Of a stretch of 64,000 nt of DNA, positions 8,946 through 19,190 are shown in pieces (position 1 is the first letter of the stretch; each line of letters begins with the position of its first letter). The position numbers and the translations under genes were made by a program. The notes below the pieces were generated by a model, which searched no databases, was not told the origin of the DNA, and was given only the letters and a program-made list of their open reading frames with translations. Origin of the DNA: Flavobacterium notoginsengisoli (GTDB lineage Bacteria > Bacteroidota > Bacteroidia > Flavobacteriales > Flavobacteriaceae); the NCBI RefSeq assembly GCF_014207905.1, contig NZ_JACHLB010000001.1:1180723-1244722 (forward strand). The letters are read 5' to 3'.

Positions 8946-11900
8946 TTATAGGATGACAAGCTTTTCGTATTTTTCTGCTTTTTTATTTGTTAAATTGGAT
9001 TTTACAGTAAGTTTATAAATGTAAACTCCTTTTCCGATTCTGTCTCCAAAATCATCTTTTCCGTCCCATGTTATATCTCGCGATAAAAATCCTTCCGTCG
9101 TGATGGTCTGGTTTTTGGTCCAAACTACTTTTCCTGTTATAGTCATTACTTGAACCTGTACGTCTAGCGGTTCATATGGTCTATTGTGAGAAAACCAAAA
9201 TTGAGTGTAGGTTGAAAAAGGATTTGGGTAATTAAGAACGTGTGACAGTGTTAATGAGTCGTCTCCTACAACTGTAAACTGAATTTCGCTTGTTACAGGG
9301 TTATTGTAAACATCCCAAGCTGTAAAGCTTATAGTGTGTAATCCCGGAGCTAAATTTCTAAACGGAAAACGTAAATTTCCGTTGGTGTAATCGTCTAATT
9401 TTGTCTGGTAATAATCATTTAAAATATAAGGATTACTTACGTCACCATCCAAAATTGCTACAATATCATGCCCGATTCCGCTTGCTGTGTTAATTCCGTT
9501 TTCATCTTCTAAGAAAGCTAAAAGGAATGGAGATTCGTTTGTGATGCCTCCAGATACAAAAGTTTCGTCGTTCATATATAACTTAACTTTTGGACTTATA
9601 TTGTCCTGAGGCGCATTTTCGTTAATTCCTCCAATTTTAATTACGTTATTGTAACCTGTTTGATTTTCTAAAGCCTCATTTTTCTTGGAGTAAAAACTAA
9701 TTCGTCCATTATCAACAGGGATCCTAATGTCTCTCGGAACGACAAAACTAAATTCAAATTGTCCGTTTGTTACAGAAGCATTTCCTCTAAAAATGGTTTC
9801 TCCTAAAGTCTTAAATTGCATAACAGGACTATTTCCGTCATTGTTTAAAGTAGAAGATGTAATCATCTTATCGAAAATAGCGGTGGCTAATTCTCCATTG
9901 TAATTGCTTAAAAGAGCGTTGTTTTCATCTGTTATTTCTCCTGAAATTTTAATTTTTGAAAGTGATTTAAAATCAGGAATTGGTTGCGAAATAGCAATAT
10001 CATTTACTTTTGTTAAATTAATTCGAGGCTTAGGAATTGCGAGCATTAATGCTGGGTCGCCTAGATAAAAGATTACGTTGCTAGAAGAACTTGGGTTTTC
10101 GTTTTTTGAAATTCGCAATGTTTCTGCAATTGTATTATATTGGTTTGAACCATAAGACAGCAAGTTTTTGCTTAAGCTGTCATTAAAATTCTCAGCATTA
10201 AACTGTCCAATCGAACGGATTGTTGTTAGCATCGAAATAGCACCTCCTTTTGGGTTCCAAAAAGTGTATTCGCCAGCTGTCGGTCGTGTTGGGTCGTCAA
10301 AGCGTGAGAATTCGCAGGTTATAGTTATAAATAATGGATATTTATATTGATTATTTAAATTCTGTCCATCCGATTTTTCCCAAATTCGTTCACTTGCTAA
10401 GCCGTCTTCGCCTCCGTGCCCTAAATAATTAAAAACTAAAGCGCCTTTTTCAAAAGCATCAAAGATGTCTGTTCTTGCCTTAGGATAGCGAGAGCCTCCC
10501 GCAGAAGCTTCTTGTGTGTATGCGTCTAAAAATATTTTATCAATATTGAAAAATGGTTTTTCTGTAGCAATAACATCTGCCAAAGCATTTTGACGCGATT
10601 GTAAGCTTGCATCTGAACTTTGGTCAGAATCGTCGCTTATTAAGACAAAATTATTTCGCCAGTTTCCGTAAGATTTAATGTCGTGATATTCTAGTACTTT
10701 ATTGACCATTTCGCTTGCCTGCGCATTGTCCGAAACCAGCATTCTTCCTACGGCGATATCTATTCCTCCGAAAAAAGAAATGATGTTTCCTTCATCAGCA
10801 TCCATTAATCCAAAAAAATCATCAGATGCAAAAGAAGATTCGCCAACGGTGTTACTGTTTAAAGAATGATAAATAGGAACAATGTTGGTGTTATTTGTAA
10901 CGCGATCTTTATAATCATATGAAGCATCTCCAAAAAGATTGATGTATTTTAATCTTTTGTCTGGTGAAGATGCATTTTCATAAATGTATTTAATGCAGTT
11001 TCTAATAGCGCTAATGTCTTGTTTGCCTGAAGAGAATTCTTGATAGATGTTTTCTAAAGCAATTACTTTTACAACTAAATTAGAATTCGTGCGGTGAAAA
11101 GTAGCTAATTTTTCGGCCTGAGAACTTAATGATTTTGGTGTTATAATGACATAATCAACATCTTGAAAACTATTTTGGTTGTTTTTTAATAGTGTGCCTT
11201 TAAGGTTTTGATTAGCAATTTTTGACTGACTTTCCTTTAAAGGTGTGTAGTAATCTGCCGCATCAACTGCTATATATTTTCTGACTTCGCCAAGAGTTGC
11301 TTTAAAACTAAAAGAAGATTGTCCAGCGTTGTCTATTTTTGATACATTATATATGTCTGTAATATCCCAAATTTGCGAAATAGCTGCGGCGTTTCCAATC
11401 GTGTAATTTACAATGCCAATTGTGGAGCCAGCTAAGTCGTACTGGAATTTAAATTGTTTTCCTGTGCCTAATAACCTTCGTTTTGCAATTAAATTAATGT
11501 AATCAAGGTAGCCTCTTGATCCAGGAACGCCATTATTGTTGTAGTTCAGTTTGATTTTAATATTGTCGGTTCCTGTAAAAGTGGTGTTTGCAGGTAATTT
11601 TCCGTTGTAATATTTAGTGTCCGAATTGGTGATTAAAGCATTAAAAGAGATGTTTCCAATGTTTTGTCCGTTGGAAGAAATGGTAAATGAAGTAGGGGTG
11701 TAAGCGGCAGAAGCGGCATTTATTTCGATTTTAACGGGAACAGAAGTTTCTAAATTTGGAAAACTAAACGAAAATTCCTGTTCTTGATTAATGTCAAATG
11801 ATTCTCCGAGCCATTGTCTTCCTAAATGTGCAATGTTTGTTAAGTCGGTTTCATGCGATTGATAGTCATCAAACGTGTTGAGTTCTAAAGTTGCATTTCC

Positions 11901-12782
11901 CGTAGGTTGAATTAGATTCGGAATTCGTTTTCCTTCATTCCCTACGCTTGTAATGTAATAATATGATTTTGTGCTGTATAAATTGATATTGGTTTGACTT
12001 TCGGTGTTCCAATTGTCAACTCCCTCGGCGTAAAAAAGGATGAAATCTTCGTTGTTAAAAACGCCGTCATTTTCTCCAGAAATCTGAATGGCATTTTCAA
12101 TTAAATCTTCAGGATAATAGATATTATTTGCCAATGGAAGCATTCTTCCTCCATTTCCGTAGATTTTAATTCTTCTTGGGTCAACTTTAGAAGGGTCAAA
12201 ACCAAGGCTTTGTAAAAAAGATCTGGAGATTTTGTAAACCCCAGATTTTTCTACATAAAAACGATACCAATCTCCAGAAGCTAATACAGAATTTGAAATT
12301 ATGGCGTTTTTTTGAGTAAGTGTCGAATTATTAGTTTTTGAAGTTGAGCCAGTAGAAGAATATGAAAAAGATTTAATTTTTTTGAACCCGTTTCCGTCTT
12401 TAATAATTGGAGAAAGAATTAAAAAAGATTGTTGATTTCCACGTGAGCTAACTACTTTTAGCGATTCATTTGGCTTTTCTGGGATGTTATTTTGGATTAA
12501 ATCACCCAAATCAGCTGCAGAAATTTGCTCATAAAAGACATTTGTTATTTGTATTGAATTTGAACTAGAAAACAGAGATTGGTTCAAATTAAGCATTAAT
12601 GTTATGCTTTTCTTAGCTGTGTCGAAACGAAAACTATTGCCAGAAAAATAAGGAATGATGAGTTTTTGCTCCCCGTAATTCATCTCTTTTTTGCCTTGCC
12701 AATCTATTGTGAAGGTCCCATTTATCTGAGAAACACAGAGAAATGGTAGTAAAAAAAGATATATTTGTAAGGCTCGTTTCAT
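8946..12782 (-). CDS. porU: Type IX secretion C25-type sortase PorU
   Basis: PorU is the gingipain-family cysteine peptidase that removes C-terminal signals from T9SS cargo at the cell surface. The 1278-residue protein has a Sec signal (MKRALQIYLFLLPFLCVSQ), a long beta-rich N-terminal region, and a peptidase C25 domain with catalytic His789 in YLGHGG and Cys823 in TITCEFS. Its own C-terminal T9SS-type domain contains YPNPF and ends ...KYEKLVIL. The length matches PorU. It is divergent from gldJ and followed by porV, the arrangement known for F. johnsoniae. Confidence 0.94.
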   Translation of the reverse strand: MKRALQIYLFLLPFLCVSQINGTFTIDWQGKKEMNYGEQKLIIPYFSGNSFRFDTAKKSITLMLNLNQSLFSSSNSIQITNVFYEQISAADLGDLIQNNIPEKPNESLKVVSSRGNQQSFLILSPIIKDGNGFKKIKSFSYSSTGSTSKTNNSTLTQKNAIISNSVLASGDWYRFYVEKSGVYKISRSFLQSLGFDPSKVDPRRIKIYGNGGRMLPLANNIYYPEDLIENAIQISGENDGVFNNEDFILFYAEGVDNWNTESQTNINLYSTKSYYYITSVGNEGKRIPNLIQPTGNATLELNTFDDYQSHETDLTNIAHLGRQWLGESFDINQEQEFSFSFPNLETSVPVKIEINAASAAYTPTSFTISSNGQNIGNISFNALITNSDTKYYNGKLPANTTFTGTDNIKIKLNYNNNGVPGSRGYLDYINLIAKRRLLGTGKQFKFQYDLAGSTIGIVNYTIGNAAAISQIWDITDIYNVSKIDNAGQSSFSFKATLGEVRKYIAVDAADYYTPLKESQSKIANQNLKGTLLKNNQNSFQDVDYVIITPKSLSSQAEKLATFHRTNSNLVVKVIALENIYQEFSSGKQDISAIRNCIKYIYENASSPDKRLKYINLFGDASYDYKDRVTNNTNIVPIYHSLNSNTVGESSFASDDFFGLMDADEGNIISFFGGIDIAVGRMLVSDNAQASEMVNKVLEYHDIKSYGNWRNNFVLISDDSDQSSDASLQSRQNALADVIATEKPFFNIDKIFLDAYTQEASAGGSRYPKARTDIFDAFEKGALVFNYLGHGGEDGLASERIWEKSDGQNLNNQYKYPLFITITCEFSRFDDPTRPTAGEYTFWNPKGGAISMLTTIRSIGQFNAENFNDSLSKNLLSYGSNQYNTIAETLRISKNENPSSSSNVIFYLGDPALMLAIPKPRINLTKVNDIAISQPIPDFKSLSKIKISGEITDENNALLSNYNGELATAIFDKMITSSTLNNDGNSPVMQFKTLGETIFRGNASVTNGQFEFSFVVPRDIRIPVDNGRISFYSKKNEALENQTGYNNVIKIGGINENAPQDNISPKVKLYMNDETFVSGGITNESPFLLAFLEDENGINTASGIGHDIVAILDGDVSNPYILNDYYQTKLDDYTNGNLRFPFRNLAPGLHTISFTAWDVYNNPVTSEIQFTVVGDDSLTLSHVLNYPNPFSTYTQFWFSHNRPYEPLDVQVQVMTITGKVVWTKNQTITTEGFLSRDITWDGKDDFGDRIGKGVYIYKLTVKSNLTNKKAEKYEKLVIL

Positions 12783-12989
12783 GCTTCAAAAATACGGGTT
12801 TAATTTAAAAATATTTTAGTAAGTAAAAATATAGTATTTCATGTTATAGTAATAATAAAAAGTATATTTTTGCGTTCGTAACTATAGGTTATTTTCTGGT
12901 AAAAAAACAGTGAAATAAAATTATGAGAACGGATGTTGCTAATTAAATGTTAATTATTATATTGCAACACCTAAATTTATCACCTAAGA
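12783..12989. promoter_or_regulatory. Divergent porU/gldJ promoter region
   Basis: This 207-bp spacer drives porU leftward and gldJ rightward. For gldJ, TATTTTTG at 12865-12872 matches the -7 consensus and leaves a leader of about 110 nt. For porU, the minus-strand TATTTTTG at 12787-12794 ends only 5 nt before the ATG, implying a leaderless or nearly leaderless transcript if it is used. Both -33 elements are weak. Confidence 0.45.
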
Positions 12990-14681
12990 ATGAGTATGAA
13001 AGTAAACAAAATTGTAGCCTTGCAATTAATGATGTCAATGGTATTGATGTTGGGCACGGCTAGTTGTAGCAAAAAATCGAGTTCCACTCACGCTTCTAGA
13101 GCAACTGGTTGGGATGTAGATAGTCAGAATGGAACTGCTGCTAGAAATGCAGGTAAAAAACAACAGGCTGGTCCTGGTTTGGTTTTTGTTGAAGGAGGTA
13201 CGTTTACAATGGGTAAAGTACAGGATGATGTTATGCACGATTGGAATAACACGCCAACCCAACAACACGTTCAATCATTCTATATGGATGAAACCGAAGT
13301 TACAAACGGTATGTACTTAGAATACCTAGAGTGGTTGAAGAAAGTTTTTCCACCGACAGAAGAAAATTACAAGAATATTTACGAAGGAGCATCGCCAGAC
13401 ACCCTTGTTTGGAGAAATCGTTTAGGATATAACGAAACGATGACAAATAACTATTTAAGACACCCATCTTATGCTAACTACCCAGTAGTAGGTGTTAACT
13501 GGATTCAAGCAGTTGAATTTAGTAAATGGAGAACAGACCGTGTTAACGAGGCTGTTTTAGAAAAAAATGGTTATCTTAAAAAAGGAGCTAAAACTAACGA
13601 AGTTAGTGCAGATAATGCATTCAACACAGAAGGTTACTTAATGTCTCCTAGCACATCACGTGGTGGTAGCGAAGAAATCGTGTTGAAGAAAAACCAAACT
13701 GGAAGAAGACCTAAAGCAGGTAAAGATGGTGTTGTGCCGGAAGAGAAAAATGTTTATGCACAACGTTCTTCAGGAATCATCTTGCCAGAATACAGACTTC
13801 CTACAGAAGCAGAATGGGAATATGCAGCAGCTGCAGATGTTGGACAAAGAGAATATAACATCTACAAAGGACAAAAGAAATATCCTTGGTCTGGAGATTA
13901 TACTCGTTCAGCAAAACGTAAAAATAGAGGAGATCAATTGGCTAACTTTAAACAAGGAAACGGTGATTACGGTGGAATTGCAGGATGGTCAGATGACGGA
14001 GCAGATATTACAAACTCTGTAAAAAGCTATGCACCTAACGATTTCGGATTATACGATATGGCAGGTAACGTTGCAGAATGGGTTGCCGATGTTTACAGAC
14101 CTATTATTGATAATGAAGCAAATGATTTTAACTACTACAGAGGAAATCAATATGCTAAAAACAAAATTGGTAAAGACGGTAAAGTAGAAATTGTTACAAC
14201 TTCTACTATTAAATATGATACTTTAAGTAATGGTAAAGTGATTGCGAGAAATCTTCCAGGAGAAATCGCTCAAGTGCCAGTTGATGATCAAGAAACATAT
14301 TTGAGAACTAATTTCAGTACAAGTAACAATATCAATTACAGAGATGGTGATAAACAATCTTCTAGATATTTTGATTTTGGTGACTCTGAGTCTGGAACTA
14401 AAGCTGATCAAGCAATGTACAACTCTCCTAAACATAATGTTACAACAGATAGTTTAGGAAAAATGATTAGAAAATATGACAACTCTAGTAAACGTACTAC
14501 TTTAATCGATGATAAAGTAAGAGTTTATAAAGGAGGTTCTTGGAGAGATAGAGCTTACTGGTTAGATCCAGCTCAAAGAAGATATTTCCCTCAAGATATG
14601 GCAACTGATTATATCGGATTTAGATGTGCAATGTCTAGAGTAGGTTCTAAAGCTGAAAAAAGAAAATCACCTAGAAACTAA
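12990..14681 (+). CDS. gldJ: Gliding motility lipoprotein GldJ
   Basis: GldJ is an outer-membrane-associated lipoprotein needed for gliding and for stable T9SS/motility machinery in F. johnsoniae. The 563-residue protein has a lipoprotein signal with Cys26 (LGTASCSKK). Most of the rest is a formylglycine-generating-enzyme (sulfatase-modifying) fold, seen as GLVFVEGGTFTMGKVQDD near the N-terminus, RLPTEAEWEYAAA mid-protein, and YKGGSWRD...IGFRCAMSR at the end. Neighbours porU and porV fit. A second ATG two codons downstream is also possible. Confidence 0.93.
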   Translation: MSMKVNKIVALQLMMSMVLMLGTASCSKKSSSTHASRATGWDVDSQNGTAARNAGKKQQAGPGLVFVEGGTFTMGKVQDDVMHDWNNTPTQQHVQSFYMDETEVTNGMYLEYLEWLKKVFPPTEENYKNIYEGASPDTLVWRNRLGYNETMTNNYLRHPSYANYPVVGVNWIQAVEFSKWRTDRVNEAVLEKNGYLKKGAKTNEVSADNAFNTEGYLMSPSTSRGGSEEIVLKKNQTGRRPKAGKDGVVPEEKNVYAQRSSGIILPEYRLPTEAEWEYAAAADVGQREYNIYKGQKKYPWSGDYTRSAKRKNRGDQLANFKQGNGDYGGIAGWSDDGADITNSVKSYAPNDFGLYDMAGNVAEWVADVYRPIIDNEANDFNYYRGNQYAKNKIGKDGKVEIVTTSTIKYDTLSNGKVIARNLPGEIAQVPVDDQETYLRTNFSTSNNINYRDGDKQSSRYFDFGDSESGTKADQAMYNSPKHNVTTDSLGKMIRKYDNSSKRTTLIDDKVRVYKGGSWRDRAYWLDPAQRRYFPQDMATDYIGFRCAMSRVGSKAEKRKSPRN

Positions 14682-14704
14682 TCTTTAGAAATTCTAACAT
14701 AGAA

Positions 14705-14755
14705 AATTCCAAATTCCAAAAGCTGAATATTCAGTCTGGAATTTGGAATTTTTTT
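14705..14755 (+). terminator. Intrinsic terminator of gldJ
   Basis: The 14-nt arms AATTCCAAATTCCA and TGGAATTTGGAATT, with an inner CTGAATATTCAG palindrome, are followed by a T-run. It starts 24 bp after the gldJ stop. Confidence 0.85.
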
Positions 14756-14798
14756 ATTGTTTTTTTTCTACTTTTATCATCTATTAAAAAAATTATAA

Positions 14799-16085
14799 AT
14801 GAATATTCAAGACATTCATAACCTGTTTTTACAATGCAGTTCGCTTTCTATTGATACCAGAAAGATTGAAAAGAATTCGATGTTTTTTGCAATTAAAGGC
14901 GAAAATTTTGATGCTAATACATTTGCTAAAGAAGCTTTAGATTTAGGTGCTTTATTTGTTGTTATAGATAATGAATCTTACTTTATTGATGAAAGGACTA
15001 TCTTGGTTGAAAATAGCTTAGAAACGCTTCAAGAACTGGCGAAATTTCATCGTTCTCATTTGGCATTGCCAATCGTAGCCTTAACTGGAAGTAACGGAAA
15101 AACAACTACCAAAGAATTAATTAATGTTGTATTATCGAAAAAGTTTAAGACTAAAGCAACAATTGGAAATTTAAATAATCATATTGGTGTACCATTGACG
15201 TTGCTTTCTTTTACAAAAGAAACGGAAATCGGAATTGTTGAAATGGGGGCCAATCATCAAAAAGAAATCGAATTTCTTTGCCAGATTGCACAGCCAGATT
15301 ATGGTTATATTACCAACTTTGGGAAGGCTCATTTAGAGGGTTTTGGCGGGGTTGAAGGAGTTATTGCTGGAAAAAGCGAAATGTATCAATATCTTTCTGC
15401 AAATCAGAAAACTGTTTTTGTTAATCTTGAAGACCCAATTCAAGTTGAGAAATCTAAAGGCATCAAATCTTTTACATTTGGAGTTAATAATCAAAATGCG
15501 GATTTAAATATTCAGCGGATTGAGGCAAATCCGTTTGTAATTATTAATTATAATGACTTTCAGATAGAATCTCATTTAATAGGACTTTACAATTCAAATA
15601 ACATTAATGCAGCAGTTGCTATAGGTAAATATTTTCAAGTTCAGGAAAGTGATATAAAGAGCGCTATTGAAAATTATATTCCAGCTAATAATAGATCTCA
15701 AATGATGCAAAAAGGCTCAAATGAGATTATTTTAGATGCTTATAATGCCAATCCAAGCAGTATGGCTGTGGCTATTACTAATTTTCTTCAATTGGATAAA
15801 AAGAATAAAATTATGATTCTGGGCGATATGTTCGAATTAGGTGACGAAAGCCTTTATGAACATAAAGTTTTAGTTGATTCTTTAGTTGATCAAAAGCAAG
15901 CATTGTGCTTTTTGATTGGAAAATCTTTTTATGCGAATAAAATCTCAAACGAAAACGTTCAGTTTTTTGAAACCTTTGATTTGTTTGCAGAATACCTTAA
16001 AAACTACGAATTTAATTCAAACACAATACTGATTAAAGGATCACGAGGAATGGCTTTGGAACGTTCCTTAGAGTATATTTCATAA
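14799..16085 (+). CDS. murF: UDP-N-acetylmuramoyl-tripeptide:D-Ala-D-Ala ligase
   Basis: MurF adds D-Ala-D-Ala to the UDP-MurNAc-tripeptide, the last cytoplasmic step of peptidoglycan precursor synthesis. The 428-residue protein shows the N-terminal Mur substrate domain (SIDTRKIEKNSMFFAIKGE), the ATP loop G97-S-N-G-K-T-T, the Mur core (NLNNHIGVPLTLL, EMGANHQKEI) and the C-terminal domain with ILDAYNANPSSM and LGDMFELGD. The length is normal. It follows gldJ after a terminator, so it is probably expressed from its own promoter. Confidence 0.95.
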   Translation: MNIQDIHNLFLQCSSLSIDTRKIEKNSMFFAIKGENFDANTFAKEALDLGALFVVIDNESYFIDERTILVENSLETLQELAKFHRSHLALPIVALTGSNGKTTTKELINVVLSKKFKTKATIGNLNNHIGVPLTLLSFTKETEIGIVEMGANHQKEIEFLCQIAQPDYGYITNFGKAHLEGFGGVEGVIAGKSEMYQYLSANQKTVFVNLEDPIQVEKSKGIKSFTFGVNNQNADLNIQRIEANPFVIINYNDFQIESHLIGLYNSNNINAAVAIGKYFQVQESDIKSAIENYIPANNRSQMMQKGSNEIILDAYNANPSSMAVAITNFLQLDKKNKIMILGDMFELGDESLYEHKVLVDSLVDQKQALCFLIGKSFYANKISNENVQFFETFDLFAEYLKNYEFNSNTILIKGSRGMALERSLEYIS

Positions 16086-16116
16086 AAAAAGCATCAGCCA
16101 CGGCTGATGCTTTTTT
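16084..16116. terminator. Bidirectional terminator between murF and the PUL regulator
   Basis: The stem GCATCAGCC/GGCTGATGC is flanked by seven A's on the left and six T's on the right. It can therefore terminate murF (plus) and the regulator gene (minus), whose stops face each other 35 bp apart. Confidence 0.9.
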
Positions 16117-16119
16117 CTT

Positions 16120-18999
16120 TTAGATGGTCATTAAAAAACCAATTAGATTTTCTTTTTTATTCAGTCCTAATTTTTTTCTCAGACGATAACGAGCAAGCTC
16201 AACACCTCCAGTTGAGATGTTCATGATTTCTGCTATTTCCTTTGTCGACATATTCATTAGTAAATAAGTCGATAAATCCAATTCTCTTGGCGAGATCGTT
16301 GGATATTGCCCTTTTAATCGTTTTAAAAACTCAAAATGGACATTCTTGATGTGTTTTTCAAGATCTTTCCAGCTTTTGTCTGTATTTACCTCTTTTACAA
16401 TACTCTTATGGAGTTTGCTAAACTCAGATTTAGTATTATCGTCTAATATATTAGTATCGATATCTTTTAATTTATGTATAATACCATTTAAAATCTTATT
16501 CTTTTTTACAACTTGTAAGGAGTTGTTTACTAGCTCTTTATCTTTTGCTAATATTTTGATCTGAAGTTTGTCATTTTTCAATTTTTCAATTTCTTTCTCC
16601 AAATCATGCTGTTCGTGTCTAATTTTAGATTCTCTTTCGAGATATAGTCTTCTTTGTTCGATTGTTTCGTAATATCTGTTTTTTCTAATCTTTAGTTTAA
16701 TTCGAATAGATATTAAATATGCACCCAATAAAACTAGGATTAAGTAAAATAGATAAGCTAGAAAATGCCTGTACCAAGGTGGAGACACTGTAAATTCCAC
16801 TTCAGTAATATTAGATTCTATGCCATAGCTATTTCGGGCCTTTAATTTCATAACGTAATTGCCTTCTCTAAGATTGGTATATTCTTTTATAGCCGTCTGA
16901 GACCAGCCACGCCAATTCTCTTCAAACGGCTCCAGTTTATACGAATACATTACATTTTCTTGATTTTCGTAGGTTGGCGATGCAAACGTAAATTTGACGC
17001 GATTATATTTGTACGGAATAGTATAAGAATCTACGTTTTTAGGCAGATTTCCAGTTAGAATAGTATCGCCTGGATACGAAAAGCTCTCGATAAAAGCTTT
17101 CGGTTTTGTCATGAAAGTGTTTGGAATGGTAGAATTATAATGAGTTAAACGGTCTGTTAATCCTATAAATATATTTTGAGGATCAATAGCGTTTACAGAA
17201 ATATAATTGTTTACGAGGTTTCCAGATAAATTTGAAAATATAGCTTGTTTTTTAGTATAAGTTCCATTTTTATTTTTGGCTAAAACTCCTAAAGATTCAT
17301 TAAATGCGTACCATAAACTACCAGATGGATCTTCAATTAAAGTATTTATAGTTGGAATTCCCTCGAATAATTTAGTGATCTTTTTGTCTTCAAAGAAAGT
17401 CTCTTGTTCTACGGAATATCTAAAGAAATGATTTTGAACTTGAATATATACTTTGTTATTAATTGTTTGTAAACTATTAATTCCTTTATACTTGTCAGAT
17501 ATATTGACGTGTTTTTTTATAAAATCAAAGCGTAATAAATCTTCTGATAATTTAACCTGATATAAGAAAGGGTTTTTCTTAAGCCATAAATAATTTTCAT
17601 CTATTTCGACAGAAAAATTATTGGTTGTTTCGTCAAAACCTTTTACTTGATGTAGGTAATCGTATCCTGATGCAGATTTTTTAAATACTGAAAATCCGTT
17701 ATAACTTTCTCCTATAATATAGTTTTCGTGATCGGGAATTTTTTTAAAACCAAAATATCCTTTTGTGTCTAAAATTTTCGAAACCCTATTGTTTTGTATC
17801 ACCAATGCACCACTATTACTTGCACAAATTAGTACATCGTTTAAAACTTGAATATTCCAAACTTGAGAAATCGTTCCTTCGACTCTTGAGAAAGGACTGT
17901 CTTTAAAAGATTGTCCCCAAGGATGGTAAAATAATCCTTGGTTGGTTGCAACATATAGATTTCCATTATGTGTTGTTGAGGCATAAACTGTTCCAATATT
18001 GTAGCTATAATCAAAATAAGAAAAAGGTGAATTTTCATTTATGAAAGTGATACCATTGTCAAGACCAAGCCAGATATTGTTTTTGTTATCAATAAATGAG
18101 GCTAAAATTGTATTATTTTGAATGCCTTTTTGTCTGTTTAAATGCTGAATTATTTTTCCGTTCAAATCACAGATTATTGCGCCATCTAATACAGAATTTA
18201 GGATGATAAATTTGTTTTTGATCATTGATCCTCCAAGAGATGTGTTTTTTTTGATAAAATCATTGGCCTCAGTTGCCCAAGGTTTTATGATTCCGTTTTC
18301 TGAAACAAACAATCCCTTTTCTAGAGTTGCATATAATATGCGATTATTTGGCAAAGGAAAAAGAGACCAGATTTCTTTGTCATTAAAAATAGTCGTTCCT
18401 TTTATTGTGGTAAGTTTTCTGTTTCTGTATTCGAGCAATCCTAAAGTTTTATCTTGAAAATAAAGTCGGTTGTTTACTAAAAATGAAAACTGAAACTTGT
18501 GAGGAGCCGTTAATGTAGTAACCTTTTCATTTTTTAGAAAAAAAACCTTGCTGAAAGATTGGAATATGATTTCTCCATTAAAAATATGAATTCTCCAGAT
18601 TAAATTAATGTTTTCTTTATCAATAGGACTTAATAGGTTGTATAAAGAATGGTATTTTAAGATTCCTTTTTCATTCGTTTTAAAATATCCAAATTCGTTA
18701 TTTCCACCTACAAATATCCTTCCTATAGCATCTATTTTTAAGCTTCGTATCTCAGATTTGTTTGGGAGTGAGTATTTATGCCAATTGGAACCATCAAATT
18801 GTATTAGACCGCTATTGTTAGCAAAGTAAATATTTCCATTTTTATCTTGATCTATGCTCCAGTTTTGAGTTCCACCTTTATATTCTGATCTTTTGTAATT
18901 TTTAATATCTGGAATTCCAATATTTTTTACTTGACTAAATCCTTTTATGTGTAAGAAAAATACGAATATTATTGTAAAAGTTCTAACTGTGAATTTCAT
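16120..18999 (-). CDS. Y_Y_Y-domain LuxR-type transmembrane regulator, probable PUL regulator
   Basis: The 959-residue protein has a signal peptide and a long N-terminal sensor that appears to be a beta-propeller of repeated strands (for example NIWLGLDNGITFINENS). A Y_Y_Y domain (YSYKLEPFEENWRGW to about residue 738) and one transmembrane helix at about 745-766 follow, then a charged coiled coil to about 850. It ends in a LuxR/GerE helix-turn-helix at about 895-955 (MSTKEIAEIMNISTGGVELARYRLRKKLGL split over two helices). There is no histidine-kinase core, so a periplasmic ligand would be sensed by a membrane-tethered DNA-binding protein. It is divergent from susC, which suggests it controls the PUL. 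Confidence 0.85.
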   Translation of the reverse strand: MKFTVRTFTIIFVFFLHIKGFSQVKNIGIPDIKNYKRSEYKGGTQNWSIDQDKNGNIYFANNSGLIQFDGSNWHKYSLPNKSEIRSLKIDAIGRIFVGGNNEFGYFKTNEKGILKYHSLYNLLSPIDKENINLIWRIHIFNGEIIFQSFSKVFFLKNEKVTTLTAPHKFQFSFLVNNRLYFQDKTLGLLEYRNRKLTTIKGTTIFNDKEIWSLFPLPNNRILYATLEKGLFVSENGIIKPWATEANDFIKKNTSLGGSMIKNKFIILNSVLDGAIICDLNGKIIQHLNRQKGIQNNTILASFIDNKNNIWLGLDNGITFINENSPFSYFDYSYNIGTVYASTTHNGNLYVATNQGLFYHPWGQSFKDSPFSRVEGTISQVWNIQVLNDVLICASNSGALVIQNNRVSKILDTKGYFGFKKIPDHENYIIGESYNGFSVFKKSASGYDYLHQVKGFDETTNNFSVEIDENYLWLKKNPFLYQVKLSEDLLRFDFIKKHVNISDKYKGINSLQTINNKVYIQVQNHFFRYSVEQETFFEDKKITKLFEGIPTINTLIEDPSGSLWYAFNESLGVLAKNKNGTYTKKQAIFSNLSGNLVNNYISVNAIDPQNIFIGLTDRLTHYNSTIPNTFMTKPKAFIESFSYPGDTILTGNLPKNVDSYTIPYKYNRVKFTFASPTYENQENVMYSYKLEPFEENWRGWSQTAIKEYTNLREGNYVMKLKARNSYGIESNITEVEFTVSPPWYRHFLAYLFYLILVLLGAYLISIRIKLKIRKNRYYETIEQRRLYLERESKIRHEQHDLEKEIEKLKNDKLQIKILAKDKELVNNSLQVVKKNKILNGIIHKLKDIDTNILDDNTKSEFSKLHKSIVKEVNTDKSWKDLEKHIKNVHFEFLKRLKGQYPTISPRELDLSTYLLMNMSTKEIAEIMNISTGGVELARYRLRKKLGLNKKENLIGFLMTI

Positions 19000-19190
19000 A
19001 AAATTTTAAATGTATTTTTAGTAAAAATGCTTTATTCTCTATTTAAATTGTTGATTTTTCAATCGGTTTAAATCTCTTTTTTTAAATTATTTTTAATTTA
19101 CAACGTTTTAGTTGTTGTTAAACTAATGTAATATACGTTTTTTTTAATTAACATTTTTATAACAAAATTTTCTCAAATCTAAAATACAAT
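19000..19190. promoter_or_regulatory. Upstream half of the divergent regulator/susC spacer
   Basis: Together with the module at 19191-19343 this forms a 344-bp AT-rich spacer between divergent genes. It must hold the regulator's promoter on the minus strand. I could not pick a convincing -33/-7 pair in the A/T tracts, and no small ORF or RNA gene is evident. Confidence 0.4.

Noticed and set aside
12990..14681. GldJ as an active formylglycine-generating enzyme
   Set aside because: The fold is shared, but the lipoprotein signal, position beside porU and overall sequence match GldJ, and there is no sulfatase gene nearby.
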